DNA of 64,000 bases, from contig OX327705.1 of NCBI GenBank assembly GCA_946807835.1, forward strand, positions 14,042,501 to 14,106,500. Direction: 5' to 3'. The stretch comes from Ailanthus altissimus. Its lineage: Eukaryota; Streptophyta; Magnoliopsida; Sapindales; Simaroubaceae. Under the pieces are notes generated by a model. That model worked only from the letters and a program-made list of their open reading frames with translations, was not told the origin of the DNA and made no database searches. Positions 23,550-35,675 of the stretch are shown here, piece after piece; position 1 is the stretch's first letter, and the number at the start of each line of letters is the position of its first letter. The translations under genes were made by a program, and so were the position numbers.

Positions 23550-23627
23550 GTTAGTTGTAATAATAAAAATATTAATAAGTTGTTAGTTGTAATAGTAAAA
23601 GTATTAATAAGTTGTTAGTTGTAATTA
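23550..23627 (+). repeat. 32-bp tandem repeat upstream of putative viral promoter
   Basis: Units begin GTTAGTTGTAAT at 23,550, 23,582 and 23,614. The first two are full 32-bp copies with two differences and the third is partial. They end about 35 bp before the TATA box. Duplicated enhancer-like blocks upstream of the genomic promoter occur in pararetroviruses, so a regulatory origin is plausible but unproven. Confidence 0.8.
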
Positions 23628-23660
23628 AGAAGTTTAGTTGGAATAGAAAAAAGGTTAAAC

Positions 23661-23739
23661 TATAAAAACCCTTGTAAGCATCCTTTGTAAAGTATGAGCT
23701 TGTATAAGCTTGTAAAATCTTGAAAAAAAATATAATAAA
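23661..23739 (+). promoter_or_regulatory. Putative pregenomic RNA promoter and poly(A) signal of the pararetrovirus
   Basis: TATAAAA stands at 23,661-23,667 and AATAAA at 23,734-23,739, about 70 bp apart. Pararetroviruses place a poly(A) signal shortly downstream of the promoter so that it is used only on the second pass round the circular genome. The position after the last viral gene remnant supports the call. The sequence beyond it has no readable leader structure. Confidence 0.5.
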
Positions 23740-23750
23740 AGAAAGTTTGT

Positions 23751-24372
23751 TCTCAAACAATCTCTCTCAACATCTTGTAGGCATAAAAATAATAAAGAAT
23801 AAAGATTTTTCTTTCAAGTAAGTTTTTTTTATTCCACTCAATTTTTATTTTATATTTCGAGATAAAAGAAGTCTTGCTTATATAACAAAAGTATAATTTT
23901 TTGTTTAAAACTATTTACAAAAAGCAATCTTTGATATTAAAAGTCAAGGAAAGATTGTTTTTAATTAACTATAAGAGCTAAATAGAACTTTGGTTGTTCT
24001 TAAAAATATTTATGAGTTTACAAAAAATAGATTTTTCATGGCCTAAATTTTTGAATATGTGTTTGATAAAAGGTTTTAAAGCTTAATCTAAAAAGTTTTT
24101 GTAAAGTTCATATTTTTTAAATCAATTCAATAAGTTTGAAAGGCTGTTTTAATTATAAAAACTTTACCTACTATTTCTCTTTTATATAAATGAGCATGAA
24201 TAAGTTCACATTTTATAAAAATAAAAAATAGACATTCAAATTTGAGAATTAGTTTCTTATACTTGTGGTAAAAGTTTTTGAACAAAAATTTATACGATTA
24301 GACACTGTTGATTAGAGACTAATTGTTGTTGATTAAAATATGATTCCTAATTAATAAATTTTAAGCCGTCAA
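23751..24372. other. AT-rich spacer, nothing identified
   Basis: Very AT-rich sequence between the viral poly(A) signal and the SINE candidate. Part may be the decayed viral leader, since it keeps the same A/T-rich texture. No open frame, terminal repeat or RNA gene was seen. Confidence 0.5.
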
Positions 24373-24384
24373 ATAGATAAGGGA

Positions 24385-24865
24385 GCCAACCACTCCTGTG
24401 GTTCAATGGTTGGTATCAATACTTTGATTATTGAGATGTTGGGTTCGATTTAGGTTGAAATTCCTCTAATTATTTAAGAGGGTTGTTTATTGTCTCTTAC
24501 TATAGAAGTTATTTATTTGTTTGTTTTTCTTCAATTTGTGGAGGTTATTTATTTCTCCTTAGTTGCAAAAGTTATTTATTTATTTACTTTTTATTTACTT
24601 TTCTTCGATTATGGAAGTTGTTTATTTTTCTCTGATTGCGGAGAGTTATCTTTTATTTTCCTTCCAATTGTTTTGAAGGGTTTGGAAGTTATTTATTTAT
24701 TTTGCATCTGGCTGTGGTAGGGAGTTGGTTGTTTATTTCTCTCCGATTATAGAGAATTGATATTGCATTGTAATATTGAGATTTAAAATTTGATTTTAAA
24801 GAATTGATATTATATTTTAATACTAAGATTTGAGATAAATAATGCTTATGTCCTATAAAAAAAAA
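24385..24865 (+). mobile_element. Candidate tRNA-derived SINE (about 481 bp)
   Basis: The head has an A box GGTTCAATGG (24,400-24,409) that fits RRYNNARYGG fully. A B box GGTTCGATTT (24,442-24,451) is 42 bp away and matches the first seven bases of GGTTCGANNCC. The body is T-rich, with repeated GTTATTTATTT blocks. The tail ends in an A-run (24,856-24,865). ATAGATAAGGGA at 24,373-24,384 and ATAGATCAAGGGA at 24,866-24,878 flank it and look like a 12-13-bp target duplication. Pol III boxes, 3' A-tail and long target duplications together define SINEs. The length is long for a plant SINE, so a composite is possible. Confidence 0.68.
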
Positions 24866-24878
24866 ATAGATCAAGGGA

Positions 24879-25170
24879 CCATATATATGAAAAATATGCC
24901 AGAATTCGATTAAAATTGGCATACAAGTCAATAATCCTATATATCCAAAATATGGCTATTTCCATGTCCCTTTTTGCGCAATGCACTTGTTGTCTTACTT
25001 GATCAAATAATACACACATTTCTTCCTCCCTTCTAAGAAAAACAAAAACAATATGGAAATAGCACAATATTTTTCATAATAATTACACCAAAAAAAAAAA
25101 AGAATTAACTTGCACTACTCCCTGCTGAAACTGTTACGTGGAAATGATCATACAATCTTGAGATTAATGA
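24879..25170. other. Spacer and 3' flank of the neprosin gene
   Basis: AT-rich sequence just downstream (in gene direction) of the neprosin stop codon. It should hold the 3' untranslated region, but no poly(A) signal could be chosen with confidence. Nothing else was seen. Confidence 0.5.
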
Positions 25171-28100
25171 TCACGGACACTGGGGATTTCTTCCAGGCCC
25201 TCCATAGTAAAAATGTGTGCCCCATTCATTGTTAAAGGAGCTTTTGATGTTGTAACAATTTGTGTTCTCAGCGAGGGTTAAGATGTTCTGAGGAGAGCTG
25301 AGGCTGTTATCAGAATCAACAATTTCCAGGTTCCGAAAATAGCTTGCTTTTCCGAAACCGTCTTCGGCAAAATGGCCCGAGCCCATTTCAGTTGATGTGT
25401 GCTCACCGTTGGCCCTTGAGTTCACCACCTCGCCGCCCCACTCCACCATGGTTGCATGGTCAGCTAGATGAGTAAATAGCTCAGCTGGCCAGTACCCGAC
25501 TAGCAAGTTATCACCAAATCCCATCCACCAATTTCCCAATTTTGGATCCTGATTACGGATACATATATATTAGCACATAAACATGTTAAATGAAATGATT
25601 GATACTTTGCAAAATGCTGATGCTATAAAAGCAAGAATTCTCTTTTAGGAACGTCCGTCCGTATTTGAGAACTCTAATGCTAATGCTATAGAAAATTCGA
25701 TTATGTACCTTCCAAATGAGGATTGTTATGTCAAACTGGTTGCCATTATAGGTTGATACAGGAGAAATGGCAGCTCCAATGGCTATTCTACTATTTGTTT
25801 GTATGAAACCAGCACAGAGAAGATTGTAACATCCAGTTGCTTGATATGAATCGCTCTATGAAAATGAATCAGAACTCACATGTTAGGTAACAAGACTTGG
25901 CTTTTGCAATAAAAGGAACTAGCTTGAATATTTAATTAAAAAAAAAACCAAACATAAAATTTTAGAATATGTATATAATGCACACCTCTACACTTTTCCA
26001 AAATGCATTTTTATAATTATGATTCTTGTCAAAGTATCTAGCATTTCATGCTCCTTCGCATTTTCTTATTAGCTATTATATAAATAAAAATCCAATCATT
26101 TCTAATTATTTTAGCATATGGATACAAATTTTAAATTTTTTTATATCATTTTAAAATATTTTATAAATTGGACTAATTAACACCCGCAAATGATATAGAC
26201 ATGCTTCTTCTGATAATATTTCACATAATTTTCTTTTTCATTTCACAAATTTTATTACCTATTTCAACCAAACACTATGAATTAACAAAGGAAGGTTTAT
26301 AATCTACAATAACTTCTACTCTCTCTCTCTCATTTATAAAGTACTATCTAAAAATCTTGTAAATCTTCACTATAGTATACCTCTTGCCGACAATTCTCAT
26401 AAAGAAATTGAATTATTTCATAGTCACAAATGCAATAAATGCCACCCATCAAAGTGATTAAACATATTTGTATAATGTCACGTTTTACATTAAATAAAAT
26501 TTGAGTAAATTTTGAGTATATATAAATAGATATACAATATTATTTAATAGACTAATTTTTTTCGTTCAATGATAAACGTCAAATCCGTGACAATAGACAT
26601 TCATAGAGAAAGATATGTATGCATATGATTATACAAATCATAAAGTCCCAAGCTCAAATTGTACAATTGGCCATTAAATAATTGAACTAGGAGTTGATAA
26701 TTACAGTGTAAACAACAATAACTGTTTAGTACATCATAACAATTAATGTGGGTTTGAAATAATTTTTAGTTATTAGCATCTTAATTTTCGAAGCATAATA
26801 ATTATTTATGATAAGTACATGATTTGATAGAGTTGGTGGGTTAGTAATAATTTTTAGTTACTTGCGTCTTAATTTTCGGAAACTAATAATTATTTATGAT
26901 AAGTACATGATTCCATAGATTTGGTGCTTGGGTGAATGCCCTATCTGCAAAAGTTTTTTCTTTTTTTTTCTTTTTTGGGGGGAATAATCTGGAAAGGTTT
27001 AAGGCTACGCAACAATTATGATATAAAGATTACATTTGTTGTTTAATAATAATTCGGTCACTAGTTACTAGTTAGTTAGATTCAAATTAGTATTCACTTA
27101 CGTAATATTTAAGAAAATAAGATATTAAAAAATAATGTAGCAAGAACAATAATATACTGTTTTTCTTCCAGTTGGGTTAATAATGGTGTTGTTCATATAA
27201 ATAAATTTACATAAAAAATTTATATGTACATGCATTTAACAATTGTTTCTACTACAAAATGAACGTATACCATATTTTTACCTAATTATATATGAAGTGG
27301 ACAAAGTAAGAATTTCAAATTTCTTTTATTATCTTAAGAAAACTTGTTCCTGGAACTAATTAATACCCATGCAATACAAAAGTTTAGATTAAGAACTCTT
27401 ATTATTTTTTTACGCGAATCCTGACATAAATTTTAAATCATTAATTAGTGCAATTTTATATTAAGACATCTACCTTTGACCTCATAAATGCAAAGAGAGA
27501 AATTTTATATATAGCTTAACTATCTATTTAAATAATATGTCCATGGCAGAGTTTTCAATATTATATATATATATTGATGTGTATGACTTTAATATTATAA
27601 AGATGTTCAAGTTTATATTATGCATAAAGTAAAACATGTTCTCATCGTAACCAAGAGAGGGATTCATTTTCAACCCTAGAAGATGTTTGACTTTGACCTT
27701 TGTGCCCCTCCTATGCCAGCATCAATGGAGCTGACCACATGCATATATATGCTCATGACTAAGACTTGATAACCAATCCTCATTAATTAAGATAATAATT
27801 AAATTAAGCAAGAAAGAATGAAAGATCTTACCGTCCAATATGTGAACAATCTTGGCCTGTTGTCACCGTAAAGCTCCGGACTGACCTGACTAGTAGAATC
27901 ATCAAAACTTTAAAAAAATTTCACTATTAAATTATTTTCTCTCTTTTATCACTTGTTTGTTGATCATTGATTACATCCCCATCAATCGTTGTTTAAAACT
28001 ATGTATGTAATAGCATGTTTTTTTTAAAAAAATTATTAAACTTTTGTTTTTCTTTGAAAATAATCTATTAAATTTACCTTTATATCGACAAAGCTGAACA

Positions 28101-30311
28101 ATTAAATGTGCTTAAATTTACGTATTTTTTATGGCATCAAAGTATGTTGAGGTAAAATCTTGCAAGTTGTATAAAGGGAAAAGTTTACTAGTTCCGAGTT
28201 TTTTTTGAAAGTAGACAAATAATTATTTTTACGAAATTAAAATAAAGGGTATCGGATAACGTGCACGCGAGGACAGGAAATGGAAGAAGTACCTGCCATC
28301 CAGCTTCTATGCTGTTGAGATCTGAGCCGTCGAATGATCCCGAAAGAACCCAAATCTGTGAGAGACTGAACTCGTTGACCATTTGGATTGATGGGTCCCA
28401 TACGTTTATTGTTGCCCTAGCTCCGTATACTTCTTCTGATGTTCCGGTGTAGGCGATTGCATGCTAGTAAATATGCAATTCAATTAGACTATTTTTTGAG
28501 AGAACGAGTGAGGATGATCAAAGCTTTTAAAAGAAATTTTTTTTTTAAAAAAAAGGGAAAATGAAACTCAATTCCCAAGAAATATTTAAAATTTCCTGAA
28601 CTTTATGATATGGAAAATTAAATGGGTTGATTTTGCTGATTCCATTGGCGTGGACAGAGAAACGAAATACAATGCAGGTAATTTAATCTTGTGGGGTCCG
28701 TTGAGCAGGAGAATAATCAATGGCTAGAATTTAGGTTAGGTTCTCTCTGATTTACTCTCTTGTTCACCAACTCAAATCATCGTTTCTTTCCAACATACCC
28801 TAATTTTCTTTCATTGTGAATTTTACTTTATTTTTTTATTTTGTTAATTAGAACACCTTAATATATTTGAATAGAGTAATGAATGCTAGCTATTTATGTA
28901 TTTTAAATTATATTAAAAAAATAAATTATTAAATAATTATTAAATTAAAATAATTAAATAAATAATTTTAAAAATTTTATTATTTTATTATTTAATAATT
29001 ATTTAACACGTTATTTTTTAAAATAAAATTTAAATTACTTAATATTACTCATTTAAATAAGAGTAATAGTACATATATTTAGTTTTTATCATCATTATCA
29101 TTTGTTAAGATTTTCTAGCTACAGCACTTCCATTTTGAAGATTCTATTAACTTGCAATCCTTTTGCTCACAATCTGTTAATCCCTTATTATGAGATAGAA
29201 ACCAAAAAAAAAAAAAGAAGAAGAAAAGAAAAAGCAAACAATAATTGATAACTAAATCTATAAGTATAAAACTCATCTCATATTCATTCATCCATCATTT
29301 ATAGTAATTATCACTTTGAGGCACTTAGATATTTGTCTACATTTTTCATCAAAAAGATTCAGGAATTTTGACTTCTATTCCCATGTTAGGAAAAAGAAAA
29401 ACGACATGGAGATGTATGATGAGTGATGGATGTTGATAACATATCATGCATATATAAATGAATGAACAGTAAAGGAAGATGAAGAGGAAAGATAGCCTAC
29501 TTCATGACCGTTGGCACTGACTACATACGGCGCATCTGCACGTCGAGCAGGTCGAATGTTACGTTGTTTCTTGCCAAAGTGAAACAAGGACTTGGCTCTC
29601 AACACATCATGCACTGAGCTGCGTCGTATGGCAACAGTTCCCTTTGGACACCTAGTCCCATTTCTGTGCCACATTTGCCATGCACCCTTTATCAGTTCTT
29701 GATTTCTCTTCGATGCATCGTCTCTCGTCTCATCTTCTTTCAACACTTTGATTTTAGGCATTTGTGATGGCACTCTCTGTTTCATTGGCGTCATAAAAAC
29801 CCTAATCAACATCCAAGTTTGTATTGCAATTTCAAAGTGAAAAATATAAATAAATATGAATACGATTTTATATATGGATATGTGTACCTGGATCTTGTGA
29901 TTTTTTAAGAGTGGGTGATCTAAAGCTGGTTGTTTTCTTTTATGCACACAATCTATGATATCTCCATCTGGGCTCTGTAAAAAAGATCAAACAAGAACAT
30001 CAAAACAAGAGAATACAGAAAAGGACTTCGTTTTTTTTCTGAACCTCAATGAAACGATAAAAATTTATTAAGAAGAGAAAAGAGAGACTGAGAGAGATTA
30101 TGCATACCTCTATGGTCATGACAGGAAGTTTGTTAATCTTGTTCAAGTGCCTTTGAATTCTTTCAAGCCTCAAGCTACTAACATGCCTATACTTTGTGTG
30201 ATTTAGAGCAGAAACAAACCCAAAATTTTGGGCAAAAAGGAAAGCAAAAAGAAAAGGAAATAGGGGAAGAAAAGCCGGAGACCCTTTCTTCCTTGTAGCA
30301 GCGGCACCCAT
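25171..30311 (-). CDS. Secreted neprosin-family protein (DUF239), 7 exons, 438 aa
   Basis: Exons on the minus strand: 30,311-30,108, 29,974-29,888, 29,776-29,501, 28,463-28,293, 27,885-27,832, 25,855-25,709 and 25,548-25,171. All introns are GT-AG and every exon length is a multiple of three, so the frame stays open throughout. The start at 30,309-30,311 gives a hydrophobic signal peptide (residues about 12-34). Next is the neprosin activation-peptide region with SPDGDIIDCV and HPLLKNHKIQ. The neprosin domain (about 195-435) shows NGHEHAIAY, QIWVLSGSF, DLNSIEAGWQ, ELYGDNRPRLFTYWT, QATGCYNLLC, EWGGEVVN, MGSGHF and a final HFYYGGPGRNPQCP. Neprosin of pitcher plants is a prolyl endopeptidase using glutamates, and conserved glutamates are kept here, but many plant members have no tested activity. 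The product should enter the secretory route to wall or vacuole. The third exon start is the least certain junction. The gene appears intact. Confidence 0.9.
25856..27831 (-). other. Large intron of the neprosin gene (1,976 bp) with tandem duplication
   Basis: This intron separates the exons ending LFTYWT and starting SDSYQATG, and its borders are GT-AG. It is AT-rich and holds two copies of an 80-bp sequence at 26,759-26,838 and 26,846-26,926. Each begins AATAATTTTTAGTTA and contains TAATTATTTATGATAAGTAC. No transposon ends were seen, so a local tandem duplication is the simplest reading. Confidence 0.75.
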
Positions 30312-33300
30312 ATTTCATTCAGTGCCAAGGGAAAATAAACTGACTGAAGAAACAAAAACTAGCAATAAACCATTACTAGCAATTATTAAAAACAAAGAAT
30401 AGGCACAGAATAACAAATCTGACTTTTTTGCTCGATATTACAAGCAACAAACACTCACACAGACCCAAAAAAATAAAATGAAAGAAACAAGGAAAAGGAC
30501 TTGTTTTACAGCTCGCTCTTATCTCAGTCCCATTCTCATTCTCTCTCCCTATGTCTAATTTAACGGGGAGAAAGGAAGGTTGGTGAAGCTAATTAAACAA
30601 AACACAGGCCTTATCTTTAATACCTCACCATCAAGATCATCATTGCCTGCTGCATTGGATTCATATACTAGATGAAGAACAAGACAAGAGAAGTGTTTTT
30701 GAAATTTTTGTTACTTTGAATATGCACCAAAGCAAAAAAAAAAAATGAAACAATAACAACAACCCAATAAGACTTGAAAGCACTAATAAAACTCAAACCT
30801 ACCCAACTAAATAGTAAATACACCCCCTTTTATTGCACTCCTTCAATGTTGTATCTGCCACCATACAACTTTGCCATTAATATTTTTGCTTTTTAAGTTG
30901 TATTTTCTTCTTCTTTTTTTTTTTTTCCCTCTTACACACACACACACCCACCTTCCAGTTTTTTATCTTTTCTTTTTGTTTCTTTTAGCTTTCTTTCCTT
31001 CTCAGTCTCTCCATGACTTTGTCTTACCTTTTTTTAAACTCCAAGTAGCACTCAATTGGTAAACTCTCTCTCCCATTGCCTGCTTCCACTAGGCATTTGG
31101 ATTTTACAATTCCCCACTCCTAAATGTATAGTATAGGTACAAACAATATATCCGAATGTCATGAATATGATATGTTACCATTTCTTCAACAAATATATAA
31201 TATGTGTTATTTACTGATCATATAGGGCATATATAATAATCCTTTTACAGAGTGAAATTATAGAATTAGTATATCCAAATATCAAACAATGATGTGTACT
31301 CAAATTCAAATTTACTTTGTATACTTTAAATTTAATAATAGAGTACCCTTTGATGAACTAAGACAAAGAAAGTGAAAATCAATAATTTCACGTGTAATAT
31401 CTAAAGTCGGATATGTAAAAAAGTGAATGAGATACGTTAATTTCTTTCAGAATGCATTAATTTTTATTTCATTATTACTCGTGTTTGAGAACCAATTTTT
31501 TTTTTTATCAATGAGAGAAAAACCGAAAATAATTTGGTTTAAAAATTCTTGTTCAGACTAAATTAAAAAGATCTCATGCTATATAAATTATGCCACAAGG
31601 TGTCCAAAAATCAATCAATAAATAGGATTTGTTTAAATGATGAATTTGGACTTCTCTTTATTTTTTATGCTTACGACTTACTTGTCATGATCATTTTGAG
31701 ATATATATGTATATATATATATATGTAGGTTTTACTAAACTATTATGTGATCGCAAATTCTTTCTAAATTTTTTTTTAGTCAATTTTAATTATGATTTGA
31801 AACTTCAATTTTTTGGGATGGAGAGAGAATATCAATTTGGGAGCAAAACCTATTTTACATTCTATTGATTTCTAAAAACTTAACTTGATTTTCAACCCTA
31901 ATTAGTAATTAGGGACGAGATGTGGAGAAGACTATTACCATATATATATATATATATATATGTTTGTGTATTATAAAATATAACATGGTAACAATTATCT
32001 AGAATTTAGAGTTTGAGGTGATGAAACCCAAGGAAGAAAGAGCTAATATTGTTGAAATTCAACGTATTGGGGAGGCTTCTATGCAGCTAATATTGCTTTC
32101 ATTTTAGCATTGAATTGCAAGCAATCCCTTAATGTATGCTGCAATGCACTCTTCTCCATGTGGGCATACATCATCATAATATTTAATATTGATTGAAGAA
32201 AACAATTAATACTATATCTTTTAAATACCAAAATCTATACATAAATTATAATAAATATGAACTTGGAGTTAAATGAGTAAGCTTCTATTCTCGAATCTCG
32301 TATGCTTCTCTGTTCATTCAAGAGAAAAGTTTTTTTATTGTCAGCCTCTTTACTCCCTCAACCTGGAACTCTGGATTTGACTCAAATAAATTAATTAATC
32401 TTCAAAATGACTTTTATGTCCTCCAATTTTATATTTTAACGTGAATCCTCAATATTTAGAGATCAATTGATCTTCAAAAATACAAATGACGTAAACATTC
32501 TATACATTCATAGCATAAAACTCGCACAAAATATTGTACAAAATTAGTTTAATTTTTAACAAACATTAAACATGGTAGGGAGTGATTTCCAATAAGTGAC
32601 AAGACAAACAAGTTTCAGCAGTAAGAAAATATTTAAGTTTTTAACATGATCACTATTAGCATAGTAATTTAATTCTTATATTTTTGTTGAATTATTCACT
32701 AAGTCCTTATAAATTTTACATTGAAAAAAAAATTTAAAATTTTGAATTTTCATTTTTATTTTCCTTCAAAAATCCTAGCACCCCCTTCTGCACCAGTGCT
32801 CTACTAACCCCGGCCATCCTTTCATCCTTGCCGCATATAAGAAAGAAAAAATAAATAAATCTAAAAGATTAATGTGATATTTTTAGAATTATAATTTAGT
32901 GATTGATGGCATTGTTGAGGTAGTAATTTAGTAATTAGTGATATTATTAGGATAGTGATTCAGTAATGGGTGATATTACGAGAATGGTGATTTCATAGTT
33001 TCAATTTGTTATTTTGTGATTACTTTAATCTTTTATTCTTAATTTCTTCGTAATTTGGATCAATCACTTTTTATTTTAAATACTATTTAATAGTTAATTA
33101 ATTTCAAATTAATAGTGATTATCTAATTTTAAATTTTTTTAATCCTTATTAAGAGTTATTATTTTAATATATCTATATTACATGTTAATTGAGAATAAAA
33201 TAGTAAAATAAAAAAATTAAATATTTAACAAAAAAATTTGGACCATAAAGACTAATTGAAATATTTTTAGAAAGTTAAGAACTTAACAAATAATTTAACA

Positions 33301-34189
33301 AAAATATAAGAACTAAACAATAAATAACAAAGTAGCAACACTATGTGAAATTACCAATTACCATTCTCACATAATACGCGACGAATAATTTTAACGTACT
33401 GAGCTATTATTTTTGTCCGATGTTATTAGTAAAACATGTATTCCATTGACGTAAACACCGAAATGCTCTTCTTTATTATGAACAATGAAAACTTAGCACC
33501 TAAATAAATATATATCAATATTTTATCTAAGTTTCATTTGGATAATTACTAACAAGTGATTAGTATTTAGTAGTTAATAAAACAGAAATAAAAAATATAA
33601 AAAATTTAACTGTACATAAATAATATTGCATTTTCTAATTCATTCTACATCCAGCATTTATGCGTTGTTGTTTCTTCTTTACTTTCTATTCATTTATAGT
33701 TGATCTCTAATAATTCGCCTGTTTGCATGCTCCCAAGCTTGCTTTACCCGTGGGACTTAGTTGCCAAAGGACAAAAGGTGTGGGCAAGACTCATAGGCTA
33801 GGTTAGGGTTCCATAAATGAGACAAGATAACAGCTTCATTCATAGAACATTTAACACCGATCGAATTTGTTAATCACCATTTATATAAAATAAAAAAAGT
33901 TATCTGGTATGAAAATCCTAAATTAACTCAACTCGGCTCTGAACGTGGTTTTCATTTATTAAACTAAAGACAGTACATGAAATATTTAACAAAATAATTG
34001 AATCCAACAGGGATATTCAATTGTGTTGATTCATGTCAAACTCTTGGCATTCCAAATCATGAGATTTGGAGACTTTCAAAGAGCATCTTACATTCAAAGT
34101 TGATCTGAAATTCTAGTTGTTTGGATTAACTAGCTTTAGATTTGTTTAAGAGAGAATGAACCTGTGCCTCTTCTATTAGGTTGTGTTGA
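30312..34189. other. Upstream region of the neprosin gene and AT-rich spacer
   Basis: About 3.9 kb with no gene recognised on either strand. The first part should contain the promoter and 5' untranslated region of the neprosin gene; CT-rich tracts at 30,520-30,560 and 30,890-31,080 and AT microsatellites near 31,700-31,726 and 31,939-31,962 are present. A clear TATA box could not be selected. Short open frames such as 30,871-31,062 are simple-sequence readings of the CT-rich tract. Confidence 0.55.
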
Positions 34190-35640
34190 AAATAAGCTTG
34201 AGCTCAGTGACTCTGACTTTCCTGCAATAAAAACAAAGTAGTGTTATAGCTTCACAGATAGTTGTTCTGATAAAAACTCTCCAATACTTAAATCAATGAT
34301 TTTTTTAGAAGATGAAATTGTTTGAAAGTCTTAAGCGAGAAAAATTTACATTACCTTTAGCCACTATGAAGTTACCTCTTTTATAGTTGATCATTGCCGT
34401 TTCATCTCGATAATCATGGGCAAGACATCTCTGGTTGTCTTAATCATGATTGATGGTGATTGTAATTAGATTAATTATCTCGAGACTTTCACATTTGCCT
34501 TGTAAGATGAAAGTTTGATTCTAATCTTGTGATTAATAATAAGGTTGGAGTAATTAGATTGATCGTCTTAAGACTTTTGTGCTTACCTTATAGAATGAAG
34601 ATTTTGATTCCAATCTCATAATTTCGGGGGCCTTCCTTATCTAATATGGATTTAGGATAATGGACCCAATATGTATTTTGAGTCTTAGGGCTATTTATGG
34701 TTTAGGGGGATCTTAGCTACCTACTCACATTTTAAGTACAAGTACCGAGGCATTCCTTGTGGTTTTTATTTTCCAAGAAACTTGTTTAGGACCTGGGCTT
34801 AAAGTTTTTAGTCCCGAGTATATTTTTGATCCAACCTAATCTATTGGGATAGTTTCCATCCTAAGAGGGAACAAGAGTCCATTAATTTATATTTTTTATT
34901 GGTCAAACTAGAAACTAATTCTTATATTTTGGTAGTTGGTTCATGGTGTCTAATAGGTTCAAGTTTTTCTAAGGGAACAAATTGAGGTAGCTTGTGGCTG
35001 GATTTACTTAAAGTGGTGCCTCATGCAACTCATTAGTGTTTACCTTAAGGCGATCTTTATTCCTCAAAATATTTGCATTTAATGTTGATGATTCCTCAAA
35101 AATCATGCGCCTCTTTACTGTCATTTCCTAGCCCTCATATTTCTTAACTGAAAGATTGTGAATGATGTGTCATAATACGAGGCTTTGATCCAATGGCTTA
35201 TATTTCTTGAATTGTTGCATTTGGACAGTTGAGGGGACATTTTTAAGCATGATGTAGTCTAGTTTATTCTTTTGAATGAATGGTGAGGACTCTTGTTGGT
35301 TAATGGTTATAAAAATGTCTCATGGGTGTTCTTTTAATATTTCCTATTCACTTCATTTTTTTTCTTCATCAATTATTCGTACAAAGCTTCTACTCTACTT
35401 CTCCATCATACTTCGGTTAGTCGCCTTCCTTTTAGTCTTCTTCCTTCCTTTTTGTATACATATGCTTGTCATCCCCATTTTTTTCTTTTATAAATGGGGC
35501 TTTTATTGCTTTGGTTTTTGTGTTTTGTTTGTTGAAAAATATGATTGGTTTGTTGCTTTAGTTGTAGATATGTATTCTATTATTCTTTTTGCTTATAAAA
35601 TAATTTTTCCAAAAACAAATTTTAATATTTTTTAGAAACA
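34190..35640 (-). repeat. Probable 3' LTR region of the Tat-type element
   Basis: It lies past the antisense gene, where the 3' LTR should be. TGTTGAAAATAAGC at 34,193 could be the reverse of an LTR end in ...CAACA, but without the 5' LTR neither border nor target duplication can be tested. Inside is a diverged tandem pair with an 88-bp period (34,462-34,549 and 34,550-34,625), both units beginning GTAATTAGATT. The CT-rich stretch at 35,380-35,460, ahead of the antisense gene, could be its transcript leader. Confidence 0.45.
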
Positions 35641-35675
35641 ACAATAACTTAAACATTGACCTCCCACTAGTTGAC

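Larger units (their letters stand above)
18212..23750 (+). other. Endogenous pararetrovirus remnant (Caulimoviridae)
   Basis: Very A-rich sequence carries, in order on one strand, a coat-protein-like region with a CCHC knuckle, an aspartic protease, RT with an intact YIDD, RNase H, a viroplasmin-type domain, and a region with TATA box and poly(A) signal. There is no integrase and no LTR pair. That separates it from LTR retrotransposons and fits the Caulimoviridae. The gene order with a separate viroplasmin-type gene after pol resembles caulimoviruses and relatives such as cavemo-, soymo- and solendoviruses. The genus is not settled. A movement-protein gene was not seen; it may have been to the left and is now cut off at the copia-2 LTR. 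Stops and frame shifts are dense, so this is an old, inactive copy. Confidence 0.88.

Noticed and set aside
24400..24455. A functional tRNA gene, or a Met-tRNA primer site at TGGTATCAAT (24,410)
   Set aside because: The A and B boxes are there, but no cloverleaf arms or acceptor stem can be paired. The primer-site resemblance covers only eight bases. The target duplication and A-tail make a SINE the better reading.
31690..31965. AT microsatellites as a regulatory or replication feature
   Set aside because: Simple AT runs are common in plant spacers, and no associated motif was seen.
35276..35635. 119-residue hydrophobic open frame as a membrane protein gene
   Set aside because: It is a T-rich reading inside the presumed LTR and leader of the gypsy element, with no family resemblance.
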